Shown in pieces: positions 1 to 11,912 of a stretch of DNA of 64,000 nt. The stretch lies in the NCBI RefSeq assembly GCF_009389715.1, contig NC_052394.1:23869399-23933398 (forward strand), in the 5' to 3' direction. The notes beneath the pieces are model-generated. The model saw only the letters and a program-made list of their open reading frames with translations, made no database searches and was not told the origin of the DNA. The position numbers were made by a program, and so were the translations under genes. The stretch is from Phoenix dactylifera (taxonomy: Eukaryota; Streptophyta; Magnoliopsida; Arecales; Arecaceae). Within the stretch, counting starts at the first letter, position 1; every line of letters begins with the position of its first letter.

Positions 1-1757
1 CATGTGAAATAGATCATACTACTGAGTAAACATTAAAAAAAACTGTTTCACAATTGAAGTAACATATTATGTGCCAAATATTTACGTTAGGATTTCATGA
101 TTGCCTATAAAAGTAAATGAATAATGAGTCTTAAGCAGTGGATACACAACTAATAGGACCTCTAAAGCTTTCAACAAGTATCCGGCATGAGACAACTAAC
201 AGCAAAGCAAGAATACATAATGCATTTCTGTAATGCCCTTCTCTTCAGCACATCTAGTTACAATGACCATGTGTCAAGGTCAATGTCTACACCAAATAAC
301 ATCACTTTGAGCAGAGGGCCCAATTATCATCCACCAACTTCCAGGAGAATTATCGAAGGATATTTTTCTTACAATACATTAGGCAATCAAAGGGACCATG
401 CACATGAATCTACCTAAAATATATACATAAAGTCCCAGAACATTCAATAGTTTAAAAAACTCAGACCAAATGCTAGAAAAGATTATGCCAAATCAGGGTG
501 CCATCTAAAGTACACACAATTGTTAAATATGTTAAAAAATGTTCCCTATCCAATTGGTCCCTCACATTGATTTAGCTTTCAAATTAGGCAACATCCAATC
601 TACGTCCCAAGATCTGAAAGAAAATGAAGAATGACTCAAGCACTGAACAGTGAGCGAATCAGACCATTTGTGGAAATCAGAATCATCTTACATAGTCACA
701 TGTTTCTGCTAATTGGAATCTTTGGGTTACTTCCATTCAAAAACATAGCTCTGACTTTGTTCTCTTGATAAAAAATTGCAAGATGCCAACTGTCAAGAAA
801 TTGTTAGAGAAGAGGTGCAAAAGCCAAAAGAGATTGCAAACACTATATTCGTATGAAAAAAAACTATCGATAGAACAAAACAATTTAATATGTTATAGGA
901 CAGAGTAAGATGTTAATGGAAGTAGGTGAATAACTCACTTCATGCTCAATGTTGTCCCTTTCTTGTTCTGTAATGCGATGCAAATCCACATAATCTTTCT
1001 GATGCTTTACAATAAAACGTTCCAATTCTGCGATGCTTTCGAGCTATAAATAAATACATAAAAATGTAAACATTAACCTCCCATACAATAACACATGTTT
1101 TTTTTCCAAAATCTAAATCACAACCGTCTCAAAGGACAAAGAAAGAAAACATTAAAATACAAAAGATATGGAAGAGATCAAGATGACAGAGCAGCCTCTC
1201 ATACCGTCTTGAGTGCAGCTTTTGTAAATGGTGACCTTTGGGGTGGCTTGTGCATAATAAAGGACGCCAAGATTGCAGCCAATTTAGACTGTCAAATGTG
1301 AAATTGGACCATGAGCAACTGTTGTTAAAAGACAAACAGATTCAAAGCTAATGCATGCAAACAAGTTGCTTACGATATAGGAATCAAAATTTTTGCAAGT
1401 TCACCCCAGGCTTGGGCTTTAGATGCTAATTCTATAAGACAATTTCAGATCCATGCATTAAATTTGAATCTGAATATAATTACATGGCATTTGGATTTTT
1501 CATATGCCATGCATATCACTTACATGTTGCAGGTATTGCCACTTAACATAGTATAATAGCTCAAAGCATTATATTTAATTTCCTAAAGTGGTTAGCAAAG
1601 CATAAATCAGGTTCAGGAGCTTTTGCCTGCCCCACATCCAAAAGGAACAAAACAAAAGGTACTGGAAATAATCAACAACCTCAGTATATCCGAGGGAAAG
1701 AGCCCCAGCACGGACAGCATCCTTGAAATCTTCAGTTCTATCCCTAACATTGGCCAT
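1..1757 (-). CDS. SYP81: Syntaxin of plants 81, N-terminal part (partial gene)
   Basis: SYP81 is the plant Ufe1/syntaxin-18 type Qa-SNARE, which acts on the ER membrane in Golgi-to-ER vesicle fusion. Three coding exons are visible on the minus strand: 1757-1680 (starts MANVRDRTEDFKDAV), 1288-1205 (SKLAAILASFIMHKPPQRSP) and 1043-939 (LESIAELERFIVKH, then ITEQERDNIEHE). All junctions are phase 0 with GT donors and AG acceptors. Together they give 88 residues that match the syntaxin-18 N-terminal domain. The SNARE helix and C-terminal membrane anchor are not here, so the rest of the roughly 310-residue protein must lie beyond the left edge. Bases 1-938 look like intron. The start is the ATG at 1757; a longer reading upstream has no ATG and does not fit the family. 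Confidence 0.85.
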
Positions 1758-1841
1758 GAGTTCACCAATTGTAAGCAAGCATCCACTTTAGCAAGTGCTC
1801 ATTGTTATCTAAATTGTCACTTCCCTTTTCTCTTTACAGTA

Positions 1842-2680
1842 TCTGAGGCAGACACAACATTCAAATGAATGCTAGCTCAAACATGACAAATGTAATATCT
1901 CACAAACTAGCCAATCTTAGCGCTGTCAGCTTTTAAAAGAAAGACAAAACTAAGTATATAATTGAAAAAGAATTTTCAGAGGGCAAAGAAATATACAGTG
2001 AACATGTTATTTAAATTCAAAACCATTCTAGCACCAATTTGATCATTCATATCCATTCTCTATATTTAAAGATTTTGCGATATTTTTCCTTGAAGAATGT
2101 CACAAAGCAATCCACCACGAAAAAAAAAGGGATAAGCCCTAGATCAAATAATAAATTACTCAAAAAAAATCCAGTAAACAGAGGGGAAAAAACAGAATTT
2201 CAACAATTGCAGCATTTACCAAGCTGGGGCTTCCAAACGATCCACCAGGAGAATAAGAAAAGGACGACATGTTGCACAAACAGATGAAAAGAATCTACCT
2301 TCTTCAAGTTCAGGCTAGGGTTCCATTCGATTTCTTGATATAACCACCGAATCAATTCCACTTTCAAGTTCTAGTTCGGATGGCTGCTCTACGTAGAAAT
2401 AATTATACTCGAATTTGGATGACCCACAGCCTCCGGTACTTGAAATCGACAAAAGAAAGAAAGCAGATCAGACGAGCAGAAGAGATCTGAATGTGGTGCG
2501 CGTCGCCGGTGATTGGCTCGTTAGGATTGATGGAAGGATTAGGATAAGAGTGGAGAATGGAGGAATGGAGTGGAGAAAGAAAAAGGAGATGAACTGATGA
2601 AGAGAGAGAGGAAGGAAAAGGAACGGGGAGACGAAGAGAGATTGAGGAAGACAAAGACAACCCCTGGTTATAAAGGGCCG
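1842..2680 (-). promoter_or_regulatory. Probable 5' leader, leader intron and promoter of SYP81
   Basis: On the minus strand a pyrimidine-rich stretch (about 2640-2300) ends at a good donor (AAG|GTAG, exon end 2299). A pyrimidine-rich acceptor (GCCTCAG, exon start 1842) lies upstream of the SYP81 ATG, so a spliced leader is likely. A TTTATAA box lies at 2666-2676 and TGGGCC-type site II motifs at about 2693-2700. This is inferred from motifs and spacing only. Confidence 0.4.
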
Positions 2681-2699
2681 GTCTGCAACAGTATTGGGC

Positions 2700-3305
2700 C
2701 GGAGTTCATCTGGACCTGGACTAGACAAAGTCCATGTATGGGCCACTAACGAGGACATTCTCATCGATCGAAACTTCGGGAATGATTTAGTTTACCGCAT
2801 GATGCAAACTCGGGCCGTCGAGATCGATCCAGCAGTTAAACGGCGACTTTTAACGAGAAAATTGATTTCGCGACAGTGGGACGAAGTTGGTCGAGACCGT
2901 CAAGAGTTGCGCCGAGGATTCTTTCTCGAAATCCGAAAAAACTGCTGCCCTTTCGAATAAGGTAAAGTTTTCGGTTTGCTTTCAATTTCGGCAAATTTTA
3001 TGCAAGTACATTATCTGTGGTTTGTGCTGAAATTTGGTGAAACTAGAATGTAACTAGGATTTGCATTAGCTTCTTTTTTTTTTTTAATGTAAAAGATGGT
3101 AGAACTTTCTTGAACTGGAAATAGATTTAAGGGAAAGGGAGAAAACTTTAACTGGATGGAATACATTCATGGAAAATCTGCAGGCTAGGATATTTCATTT
3201 CAACTCGGAAGTTTAAGGTGGAGTGCGGGATCTGGCAACTAGCATCCTCTGTGACCATCGAAGTAGGTTTTGAGGGCCGATCTCATTACCATCGAAGATT
3301 AAATA
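2700..3305. other. Intergenic, no gene recognised
   Basis: Only a short open frame (2694-2960 +) occurs here, without family resemblance or an ATG that fits a gene. I see nothing else besides the upstream flank of the solo LTR. The last five bases, AAATA (3301-3305), are its left target-site copy. Confidence 0.5.
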
Positions 3306-5738
3306 TGTCACGCCCCGAACCCGTCACCCGGGTCCGGCACGCGACCGGCCGCATGAGCCCTAGAGCAAGGCCCTAAAGATCATGCAAGGCCTAAGATAAA
3401 CAACAATTCCAATAATTCCATAAATGCCAAAATCAAAGATTGATGTAATTCAATCAAATCCAGCTACAATGTACTGATTTATTACATAATTTCAAATGTC
3501 CATAAATAAAAGATAAATTGACTTCTAACTATCTAGCAGTCTGACTCCAGATCGAGCTCACTTCTTGTCCCATCCGACAGATTCTACGAATCCAGTGCCT
3601 TTGAAAAAAAATGGAAGTGTAGTATGAGCTTTTCCAGCCCAGTAAGAATCCCAACAGCCATACACAACAAAATCATAAAATAATCAAGTATCAAAATATA
3701 TATATCATTTCATCATTTCAAAAGCTCAACAAACAACAAATGTATGTAATCAGTACATATACACAAATCCTTTTTCACATTATGTGATCCATTCCCGTAT
3801 TACTCAAATTCCAAAGTTTTCAAACTTTTCATTTCTGGCGTTGGACTAACCAAGATCATGTCCCAGTCCAAGACTGCACAAATCCCACGCATAAGCTCGT
3901 GGCAGCTATCCCACGCGTAAGCCCGTGGAGGCTATCCTACGCATAAGCTCGTAGAGGCTATCCCACGCGTAAGCCCGTGGAGGCTATCCTACGCATAAGC
4001 TCGTAGAGGCTATCCCACGCATAAGCCCGTGGAGGCTATCCCACGCATCAGCTCGTGGCCGCTATCCTACGCATAAGCTCGTAGAGGCTATCTCATGACA
4101 AGGTTAGTCCAACCCATATTACATGTCTAGTTTTACATGTTCAATCACATTCCCATCACATCACATATTTTCATAAATTTTCAAAAAATATGTTATTTCT
4201 TCCCAAATGAATTTATCTCAATATTTTCATTATAAACAACATGCACGCCTCATAGGTGCCGCATCAACTCATAAACAATAACAACATAATAATGAAAATA
4301 TGTTGATAAAAATTCGTCTCATATGTATCATATCAACTCACAAGCAATAACATCAAAACCGTAAATAAATCCAACGATAAATCAATATATGCATAGAAGT
4401 GCTCAGATGTAGGGATTCTTACAGAAATTGTAGACTGACTCAAACACAGTCCGAATCGCAACCTACGCGCTGGGGTGCTGAGTCCCCTGATCAAAACCTC
4501 CTGGCTCCGCCGACTCTTCCTCTACAACATCAATTATATTTCACAAACTAAATTATTCAATATTTAAATATTTTAAACCATAATTCTCATCTGTTATGGG
4601 GTCCATCATCAGGTCCCCAAACATCTCAATCCTCCCAGATCTAGGGCAGTCGGGATAGTCCGACTCCCATCTTGTACCACCGGCCTACGTCGTCGCCAGC
4701 CGTGGCCGCTGCCACGCCGGCGATGATGGCCGGTCCCGGTAAAGAGACCAACATAAAGGAATGATTCCTCTCTCTTCATGGTTGGGAGTACATCTCCCTC
4801 CTTCAAATCTCTTTGGTCTAAGGGTAATAGCCATGGTGGCTGTGCCCTTTCCTTCCCCAACCCGACAACACCACAGCCACCACTAGCCACATCATCGCCG
4901 GCCAAGAGGAGGGAAGAAGAGATATCTTCTTCTTCTTCTTCTTATTCCCCCAAGAATCGGCATGCTTTCCTCCCTTCCTCCTCCCCCTTCACCCACGGAA
5001 GACCACCCTGAGGGTGGCTCGGCTCCCCCCACCCGCCAGCAACCACCTCACCGTCGTCGCCGGCCGGCAGCCAACCGATGAGAGGAAGAGAAGGGAGATG
5101 GGATCACGAGGTAGGAGATCTCGGTCCACCTCTCTCCATCCCCTCTAAAACCCTAGAAATCCCTCTCCGATCCTCACAGCAACCTGACCAACCCCACCGC
5201 CATAGATCCCGGCCAATCCCGGTGGCCGGCGGCGGCACAATCCGGAAGAGAGAGGCCGAAACAGGGGTACCCTGTTTCGGGCTCTTCTCCGACGATTCAC
5301 CGACCAAACACCCCATCAACAAGGCCCTAATCCTAGCAAATGAAGCATAAAGAAGGAAGCCACACTTACCTCGGTCCGACGGCGTGCTCCGGCGGCCTTT
5401 CCGGCGAGCAATCGGAGGAGGAAATCCGTGAGCACACGCCCGGGTCCAAAGCTTTTTCTCCCGTTTGCGGGAGGTCTTCACCGAAGAAAACTTCCTCCGT
5501 GGCCGGCCGGATCTCGGTCTCCTCTCCGGCGATCAACCCCTCCGGCGACCAACCTCTCCCCGGACGCTGCCGCCGCCGCTCTCCCCCTTCCCTTTTTTTT
5601 TTTTTTTTGTGTTTCTCCTCCCACGATCGTGCCCTAGGCACGATCGTATATGGTGGATGGGCCCGGTCTTTTCGGGCCGGCCCGTCCACCTCTCTCTCTC
5701 TCTTTTTTTTTTTCTTTTTTTTTTTCCTGGGTATCACA
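3306..5738 (+). mobile_element. Solo LTR of an LTR retrotransposon, about 2.4 kb
   Basis: The stretch begins TGTCACGCCCCGAACCCG and ends GGGTATCACA, so it has the TG...CA ends of an LTR. It is flanked by an exact 5-bp target duplication AAATA (3301-3305 and 5739-5743). It contains no gag or pol coding region and no second LTR, so it is best read as a solo LTR left after recombination between two LTRs. A 26-bp tandem array (3882-4089), GC-rich coding-like stretches and simple repeats lie inside. The TGTCACGCCCC start is familiar from large LTRs in monocots; the superfamily (probably Ty3/gypsy) is a guess. The perfect target duplication suggests moderate age. Open frames inside are not treated as genes. 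Confidence 0.8.
3882..4089 (+). repeat. Eight tandem 26-bp repeats, each a small hairpin
   Basis: There are exactly eight 26-bp units without indels, each of the form ATCCNACGC...CGTNGNNGCT. Each has complementary 5-bp arms. Units with CCACG on the left have CGTGG on the right, and units with CTACG have CGTAG. The array lies inside the solo LTR. Confidence 0.9.
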
Positions 5739-5743
5739 AAATA

Positions 5744-6432
5744 AATCCTATGCAAGACGGGTTTTGAAGACTGCTCACTTGCTCCTGCCCGATATCTAGT
5801 ATGTCTCTGACAAACAATACTACGGACTAGATTGCCTCATTAGTGGTAGAGCACCCTAAAAAAGTATTTTGGACTGATCTGTTAACCGTCCGGAATATAT
5901 TCTATAATTTGCTAACTTTATTGGACATATCTATATTAGAAGTGTATGATCTTTTTTATGTTGTTAAAAAAAAAGAAAAAAAAAGGAAAAGAGAAGAGGA
6001 GGAGGAGGCTAGATGGGCAAAAAGGGGGAGGATAGAAAGAAAAAAAAAAAGGAGAAGCAAAGAAATAAAAAACAAAAAGGAGACGAACGATAGAAAGTTT
6101 TGGACGGGACATGTGAGTTTTTCCTTTCTTTTAAGTACTCATGTCAAAATTATTTAAGTAGAATGTTATTTACATGTTGCGAGGTGAAGCGAAAAACGTT
6201 GCACATAGTCAAGCTAGTGTGCTTGAAACCCACAATCAGCATAAATTTTTTTTCCTCAAAACAATATTATATAACAATCAAAACATATTTTAAAAATTTT
6301 CAAAATATACTATTTTTTCCTCAAAATAATATTATTTAAAAATAAACATATAAAAAGAATAAATATTGTATATACATATATAAGATCATATATTCTCAAA
6401 AATGATATTTTATAAAAAAATCAAAAAAATTG
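5744..6432. other. AT-rich intergenic DNA
   Basis: A- and T-rich low-complexity sequence, with purine-rich runs around 5965-6080. I recognise no gene, RNA or element. Confidence 0.5.
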
Positions 6433-6739
6433 CTCATCTTGCTTCTCTCTGACAGCAATGTTTTCAAACTCAGAGGAATCGGTCAGCATATTAATTGCTT
6501 AAAACAGCAAATTTGAAAAAAAAAAAGCAATAATAAAATGATTATGCACATATACTTCAACTTAGTTTATTATACAATATAAAATTCTTGCTTACTTCAT
6601 CACCACTTATGTGGCACCTAAGTCTCAATTTGTAAGCTTCAACATTAGAGCGACGAAGGTAAAATTAATCTGCTATGCGACCAAGTATTGTGCAGTAAAA
6701 ATTACTACCTTTACCATCAAACCGTATCACTTGTTTTAC
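6433..6739 (-). pseudogene. Fragment of an ASCC3/DExH14-like Ski2-type helicase
   Basis: On the minus strand, 6739-6596 reads VKQVIRFDGKGSNFYC, then LGRIAD, a TAA stop, and RSNVEAYKLRLRCHIS. After an apparent intron (GTAAGC donor at 6595, AAG acceptor before 6497) it reads INMLTDSSEFENIAVREKQD. This follows, in order, the helicase segment remembered as KMxRFDEKSGNFYCTxLGRIASHFY...SSVETYNExLRRHMxDSEVINM..SSEFENIxVREEEQDE. The family is the large double-cassette helicase of the activating-signal cointegrator complex. Only two exon pieces remain and one carries a stop, so this is a decayed unprocessed copy and not a working gene. Confidence 0.75.
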
Positions 6740-6818
6740 CAGCATTGACATTGAAAATGGCTCCGGTACAATCCAGTAATAGGGTAAGACTGTCACAAAT
6801 GCAAAACCCATATCAAAA

Positions 6819-8142
6819 TTAACAACGCCTATGGATTCAGTTATCAATTCGTACTCAAACACCAAGTAAAAAAGCATGTTGCAATGAAAAAATAAAATAA
6901 AATAACTACAACTTTTTCCATATTAATCCAGGCCTCCAGATTCCCGTGGATAAGCAATAATAACAACAAGAAGCCATCAGAAAGGTGAAGAAGACCAAGA
7001 GAACTAAGACTACATGCGAATGTCTCAAAATCCTAATATAACACAGGACCAAGAAATCCAATCCGCACGACAGATTTGGCATTAAACGATTATCGTGAAC
7101 GAAAATGAAATCCGATGGAAAGATGAAGAAAAATACCCAAATTCCTCGTCAAGAACGATCAAAATGGCTACTGTCTAAAGCTGCAATGGAAATCAAATAG
7201 GATTAGAGATCCATACATGAAATTTTAGGTTTTTGCAGCTAAGGGGCCTGATTCGCAAACGGCTCCTGAGAGACTGAGGCATAAAACCTTGACCGGATGG
7301 AAGAAGAGAACCAGCCTAGGGTTTGCAAATGGGCTCGAGAAAAGAGCCGCGGCGATGGTGGATGGCTGCGAGAAAGAATCGAGACTTATACTTTCTTTGT
7401 GTGGTGAGGGGGGGCTGACAGAAGGATATGGGAGGCCAGGGAGAACGGAGATGAGAGAGGGCCAGGTAGAGAGAAAGGTGTTAACAACGCCTATGGATTC
7501 AGTTATCAATTCGTACTCAAACACCAAGTAAAAAAGCATGTTGCAATGAAAAAATAAAATAAAATAACTACAACTTTTTCCATATTAATCCAGGCCTCCA
7601 GATTCCCGTGGATAAGCAATAATAACAACAAGAAGCCATCAGAAAGGTGAAGAAGACCAAGAGAACTAAGACTACATGCGAATGTCTCAAAATCCTAATA
7701 TAACACAGGACCAAGAAATCCAATCCGCACGACAGATTTGGCATTAAACGATTATCGTGAACGAAAATGAAATCCGATGGAAAGATGAAGAAAAATACCC
7801 AAATTCCTCGTCAAGAACGATCAAAATGGCTACCGTCTAAAGCTGCAATGGAAATCAAATAGGATTAGAGATCCATACATGAAATTTTAGGTTTTTGCAG
7901 CTAAGGGGCCTGATTCGCAAACGGCTCCTGAGAGACTGAGGCATAAAACCTTGACCGGATGGAAGAAGAGAACCAGCCTAGGGTTTGCAAATGGGCTCGA
8001 GAAAAGAGCCGCGGCGATGGTGGATGGCTGCGAGAAAGAATCGAGACTTATACTTTCTTTGTGTGGTGAGGGGGGGCTGACAGAAGGATATGGGAGGCCA
8101 GGGAGAACGGAGATGAGAGAGGGCCAGGTAGAGAGAAAGGTG
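6819..8142. repeat. Near-perfect direct tandem duplication, 2 x 662 bp
   Basis: Bases 6819-7480 and 7481-8142 are the same 662-bp sequence head to tail. Reading through both copies I found one difference (ctactgtc near 7170 against ctaccgtc near 7832). On the minus strand the unit looks like the transcribed leader of a gene, a pyrimidine-rich start followed by TA-rich sequence. It lies between a TATA box (8185-8193) and the helicase fragment. Short open frames in it have no family resemblance. Confidence 0.95.
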
Positions 8143-8184
8143 GTGGTATGAGAGACGTTGGAGGGCAGTCGGAAGGGGCGGTGG

Positions 8185-8193
8185 CTTATATAG
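8185..8193 (-). promoter_or_regulatory. TATA box for minus-strand transcription
   Basis: CTATATAAG on the minus strand, followed about 30-40 bases on by a CT-rich leader-like stretch. It probably drove, or drives, a transcript through the duplicated unit toward the helicase fragment. This is motif evidence only. Confidence 0.45.
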
Positions 8194-8199
8194 AGGGCG

Positions 8200-11100
8200 A
8201 GATGCCAAGTGACCCGTCTCGTGCTCTTGTTCCTGGGTCAAATCGCTAACGCCGTTTATGAACGATCTTGACGGAGACGGCGGTGCATGGGTTTACGTGG
8301 GCTTTACAATCGAGAGAGGGGTCAGGGAAGCCCGTTACAGCCCATTAAAGTAGGCTTTTTCTGCCTGGAATTTTGGTTCAGGCTAGCATATTCCAGCCCA
8401 GCCCCACGCTCATGTGCCCGTGCTCGACTTGTGAAGTCTCCAAAACACCTAGACGCACGAGGAAAAATTATAATAAATGAGAAAAAAAATGTTATGAAGA
8501 GTATAGTACGACACGCCATGAAAGATTTAAAATTTTTAATATTCATGTTTGAAATAATCTATATTGGATCTTTAAATGCAAGGTACATTTAGGAACTTTT
8601 CAGAGTTCTATAAGCAAACCATATGCAGCTCAACTTGCAAATGCATAGCAATCCGCTTGTTTAAATACTTATAATTTAAATTATATAATAAATTGAGTTG
8701 CTCGTGGATTACAATAGGACTATTTGATGGCAAGTTGACTAACGGTCAAAATAGTTGCTTGACAAGTTCAAGCTACTTGAGTAGATATTTTAATTAAAAT
8801 AAATCATCTTCTATACTCTGCTCCATTTCATCTCCTCCTCCTCCGCTATTCTTCAACCTTTATCATCATGCATCATCGCCTCTAGCTCCCCACCTCACCC
8901 CTCTCCTTCATCTTCACCGCACTTCTCAAGGTATACACAGCCACCTATTTTCTCCACATGGACATCTAAGTCCGCAACTAAGCCTACGCCATTAGTGTTT
9001 GCAGCTTAGTGTCCTCTCATAAAGTGTTCGATGGAATATGTATCAAAGATATCTCTCTTTTTCCTAAACTCTCCTAGCAACACAAAAAATTCCTTACAAA
9101 TCAACTAGAACAATTTAAATTGCAATGCCATATGAGTTGCTATGTAATTTCAACTACAAGTCTCCACATAGCCCCTTTAATGAAGTCCAATAATTATAGG
9201 CCTTATTTGACCTTTGTGGATTTTGAACCCGTAAGAATATGCGTACATGCTCACTCGGCTCAACTAGTTACGTGGCATGAACGGCGTGATCGTGCATGTG
9301 GCTAACCACATCGCCCAACCAAATTTATTGTAGAAGTCTTTAAAGTTTTTAAATTTTTAAGTTCTTTCTATTTTTTATCTTCTTTGTTGCTTTATATTAT
9401 TGCTTCGAACGAGTTGACTTTAATATACCTTACGAATGGCACCGCTGGATTGTCAAAATTTTTGATTTTTTTTTATCTTTTTATCTTTTTATCTTCATTC
9501 TTTCTTTTTATTTTCTTGTCATAGATTGACTTAAAAATGATTCTGCAAAATATCTTTACAAGAGCACAAATTTTATTCCTAGAATCATTCTCCTATGCAC
9601 CTCGTTCGAGATACTCCCCCTTTATTCTGTTCAATATTTTTTTAAAAAAATATTTATTTCAACTATTTATGAATATTAGCTAGTTAATAGCTTATTTGTT
9701 AATACAATTTATGATGGTTTGGGCCATCTATGAAGCATATGGTCAATCATGCTAGCAAGTGAGCCGATAGTTTTGTTCGGGCACATTAGCTCGTCTAGAT
9801 GAAACCTCCTAGTATAAAGTTTCTTGTTCCATAATTTTGAGTTTTTTTACCATGCCACCTTCTTTAGTCGAGGTTAAGTGTATATTTTAGTCCATGTTTG
9901 TATAGAAATTAGTTGGTCGTATTAGCTTTTATATTTTTCTTTCTCATTTAAATTTTTGATTTTATGTCATCAGTTGCATGGTATATTGTTGTCTACCTAT
10001 CGTTGGTTGGTTGCATTTATCTCATTTCAAATCGCTTGTTGCAAGGGTACCCTCTCCCCTCCTAAGAAAAAATTATTTTATTAAATCAAGAGTTCATTGA
10101 GATGGTCAAGAACAATGCAAGCAAATGCAAAGGTTCATAATATATAATTCAGCTTTGAAACTAAAGGTACATCTGGTATTATTATATGACAAAAGCATGT
10201 GGCATTTTGTCGAAAGAAAATAGGTATCCATGTAGACACATACTATCTTGAATGGTAAATAATATAAAGTTGTTCCTCCTTATTATTTAAATTGAAATTA
10301 TGTGGTAACCGATCTCATCAGTCTAAATGAAGGTTATATAATCTAATTTATTATCCATTAATGAATAAAAAAATAAATATAGATCATACATTTGTCATTT
10401 TTTTTACTTTTTCTGTTTTTTTTCAAGACACTCAACTAAAACGGGTTATAAAATTTCTTCATTATTCTCTATTGAATCATCGGCTACTCTTTTTTTTCAT
10501 CTTCTCTTTCTGCTCTTTCATATTCTCACATTTCTATAATAGTTTGTAGAATTAACAATAATGTGGTATCATCTTCCATGAAATTTTATTCAAAGTTTAA
10601 ATCCTATGAGATGGAGGTGCTCCAATTTTTTCACATTATAGGATTTTTTGCTATCTCGGTCTCTTTTATTCTTTTATTAACAAAATTGAAAAGTGTTAGG
10701 TTGGATATATGACATGGTGGAGCAAACCAAAGAGTAAATATGTACCTATTTTAAGGTCTTGATTTAAGAAGATAGCTAGAAATTTGGCAAGTGGAATGTA
10801 CATGTCTGCCTTGTAATTTGGAAACTAAAATTGGTTGGTAGAAAATAAAAATTAATAACCTATGAAACATTTTGGACGCATAAAAAAATCAATGCAGTAA
10901 GTTTTTTATTTTCCAAAAAAAACAATCTACAAAATAATTGCTCTCATATTGCCTAATTTGTCTGGCATTGGAAAAGATACCCTAAGAATAAAAGAATGTA
11001 TCCATATGACGATCCTTCTGGATAATAATATAGATAGAGGTGGGGGTAGGGGGAAAAAAGCTACATGTCATGATGTAATTATCCAGCTCACTAAGCATCT

Positions 11101-11912
11101 TCGCTTCTTCGAAGTTCGGTTATCAAGGATCGAACATAGAGTTTATGAAACAACGACTCATACATATGTTATATCTACCTCCAAACAGGTTGTGTCCAAG
11201 TTTGTGCTGTGTCTATTTCTGGACCCCGTTAACGTGGTCGATTAAGTAATCGGCACGTATTATTCTACATTCGCTGTCATTGGCACTGCGCGCCCCCCCC
11301 CCCCCCCCCCCTCTTTTTTGTACAGTGGTAACGACCCACACACAACGAAATATGGGTGCAGCCCATAAAATTAGAGAGAATAAGAGAATACAAAGACGCC
11401 GGAGCTACAGAGCAGGGAGAAAAGATCAACCACGGAGACACGTCATCACGTCAAACGGGTCCGTGCCGGGAAAATAAGCCGCGCTCCACGGCATTTCTCT
11501 GCGACTAGGCTGCCATCAGGGAAAACGGTGACCATCGAACGGCATGAGGATTATACGCTCCCGACGTGGGAAGAGGCGGTGGAGAACTGGCTCGTGAATA
11601 AAAATCGCGACAATTTCGGAGAGGAGAGCGATTCCGAGATCCGTCCCTTCTCTTCCGCCCGAATATCTTCTTATCATACAACAGGAGAATGAATGAATGC
11701 AGGCTATACTATTTTTGGTTTTTGTTCGTGGAGGGCATTAATTGGCAATTAATTCTTGCTGTCGAAGCCCCGTTGCTTATTTATGGAAAAGGAGGGTCGG
11801 AGGGGGAACGCTGTACGGGGTTGAGGTCGGAGGGGGTAACGCGCCGCCGCCGCCTTCTTCCCGATAAACAGTACCGAGGGAGAGACGGCGCGGCGGCAGA
11901 GAGGAGGAATCG
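8200..11912. other. Long AT-rich intergenic region upstream of the proline transporter
   Basis: No gene could be recognised. Short open frames are scattered and of low complexity. The last 500 bases become GC-richer and include a weak TATA-like TTATTTATG near 11777, which may belong to the transporter promoter. Decayed transposon sequence is likely in 8590-10900, but I cannot name a family. Confidence 0.45.
11293..11311. repeat. Poly-C run
   Basis: An uninterrupted run of about 19 C residues in the upstream region of the proline transporter. Confidence 0.9.

Noticed and set aside
5104-5767. Open frames of 100-134 residues in the solo LTR
   Set aside because: GC-rich composition and T-runs, frames on both strands, no recognisable family.
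8690-8790. CAAGTTGACT / TTGACAAGTTCAAGCTACTTGAG stretch resembling a MITE or LTR end
   Set aside because: Too degenerate, with no terminal repeats or target duplication that I can define.
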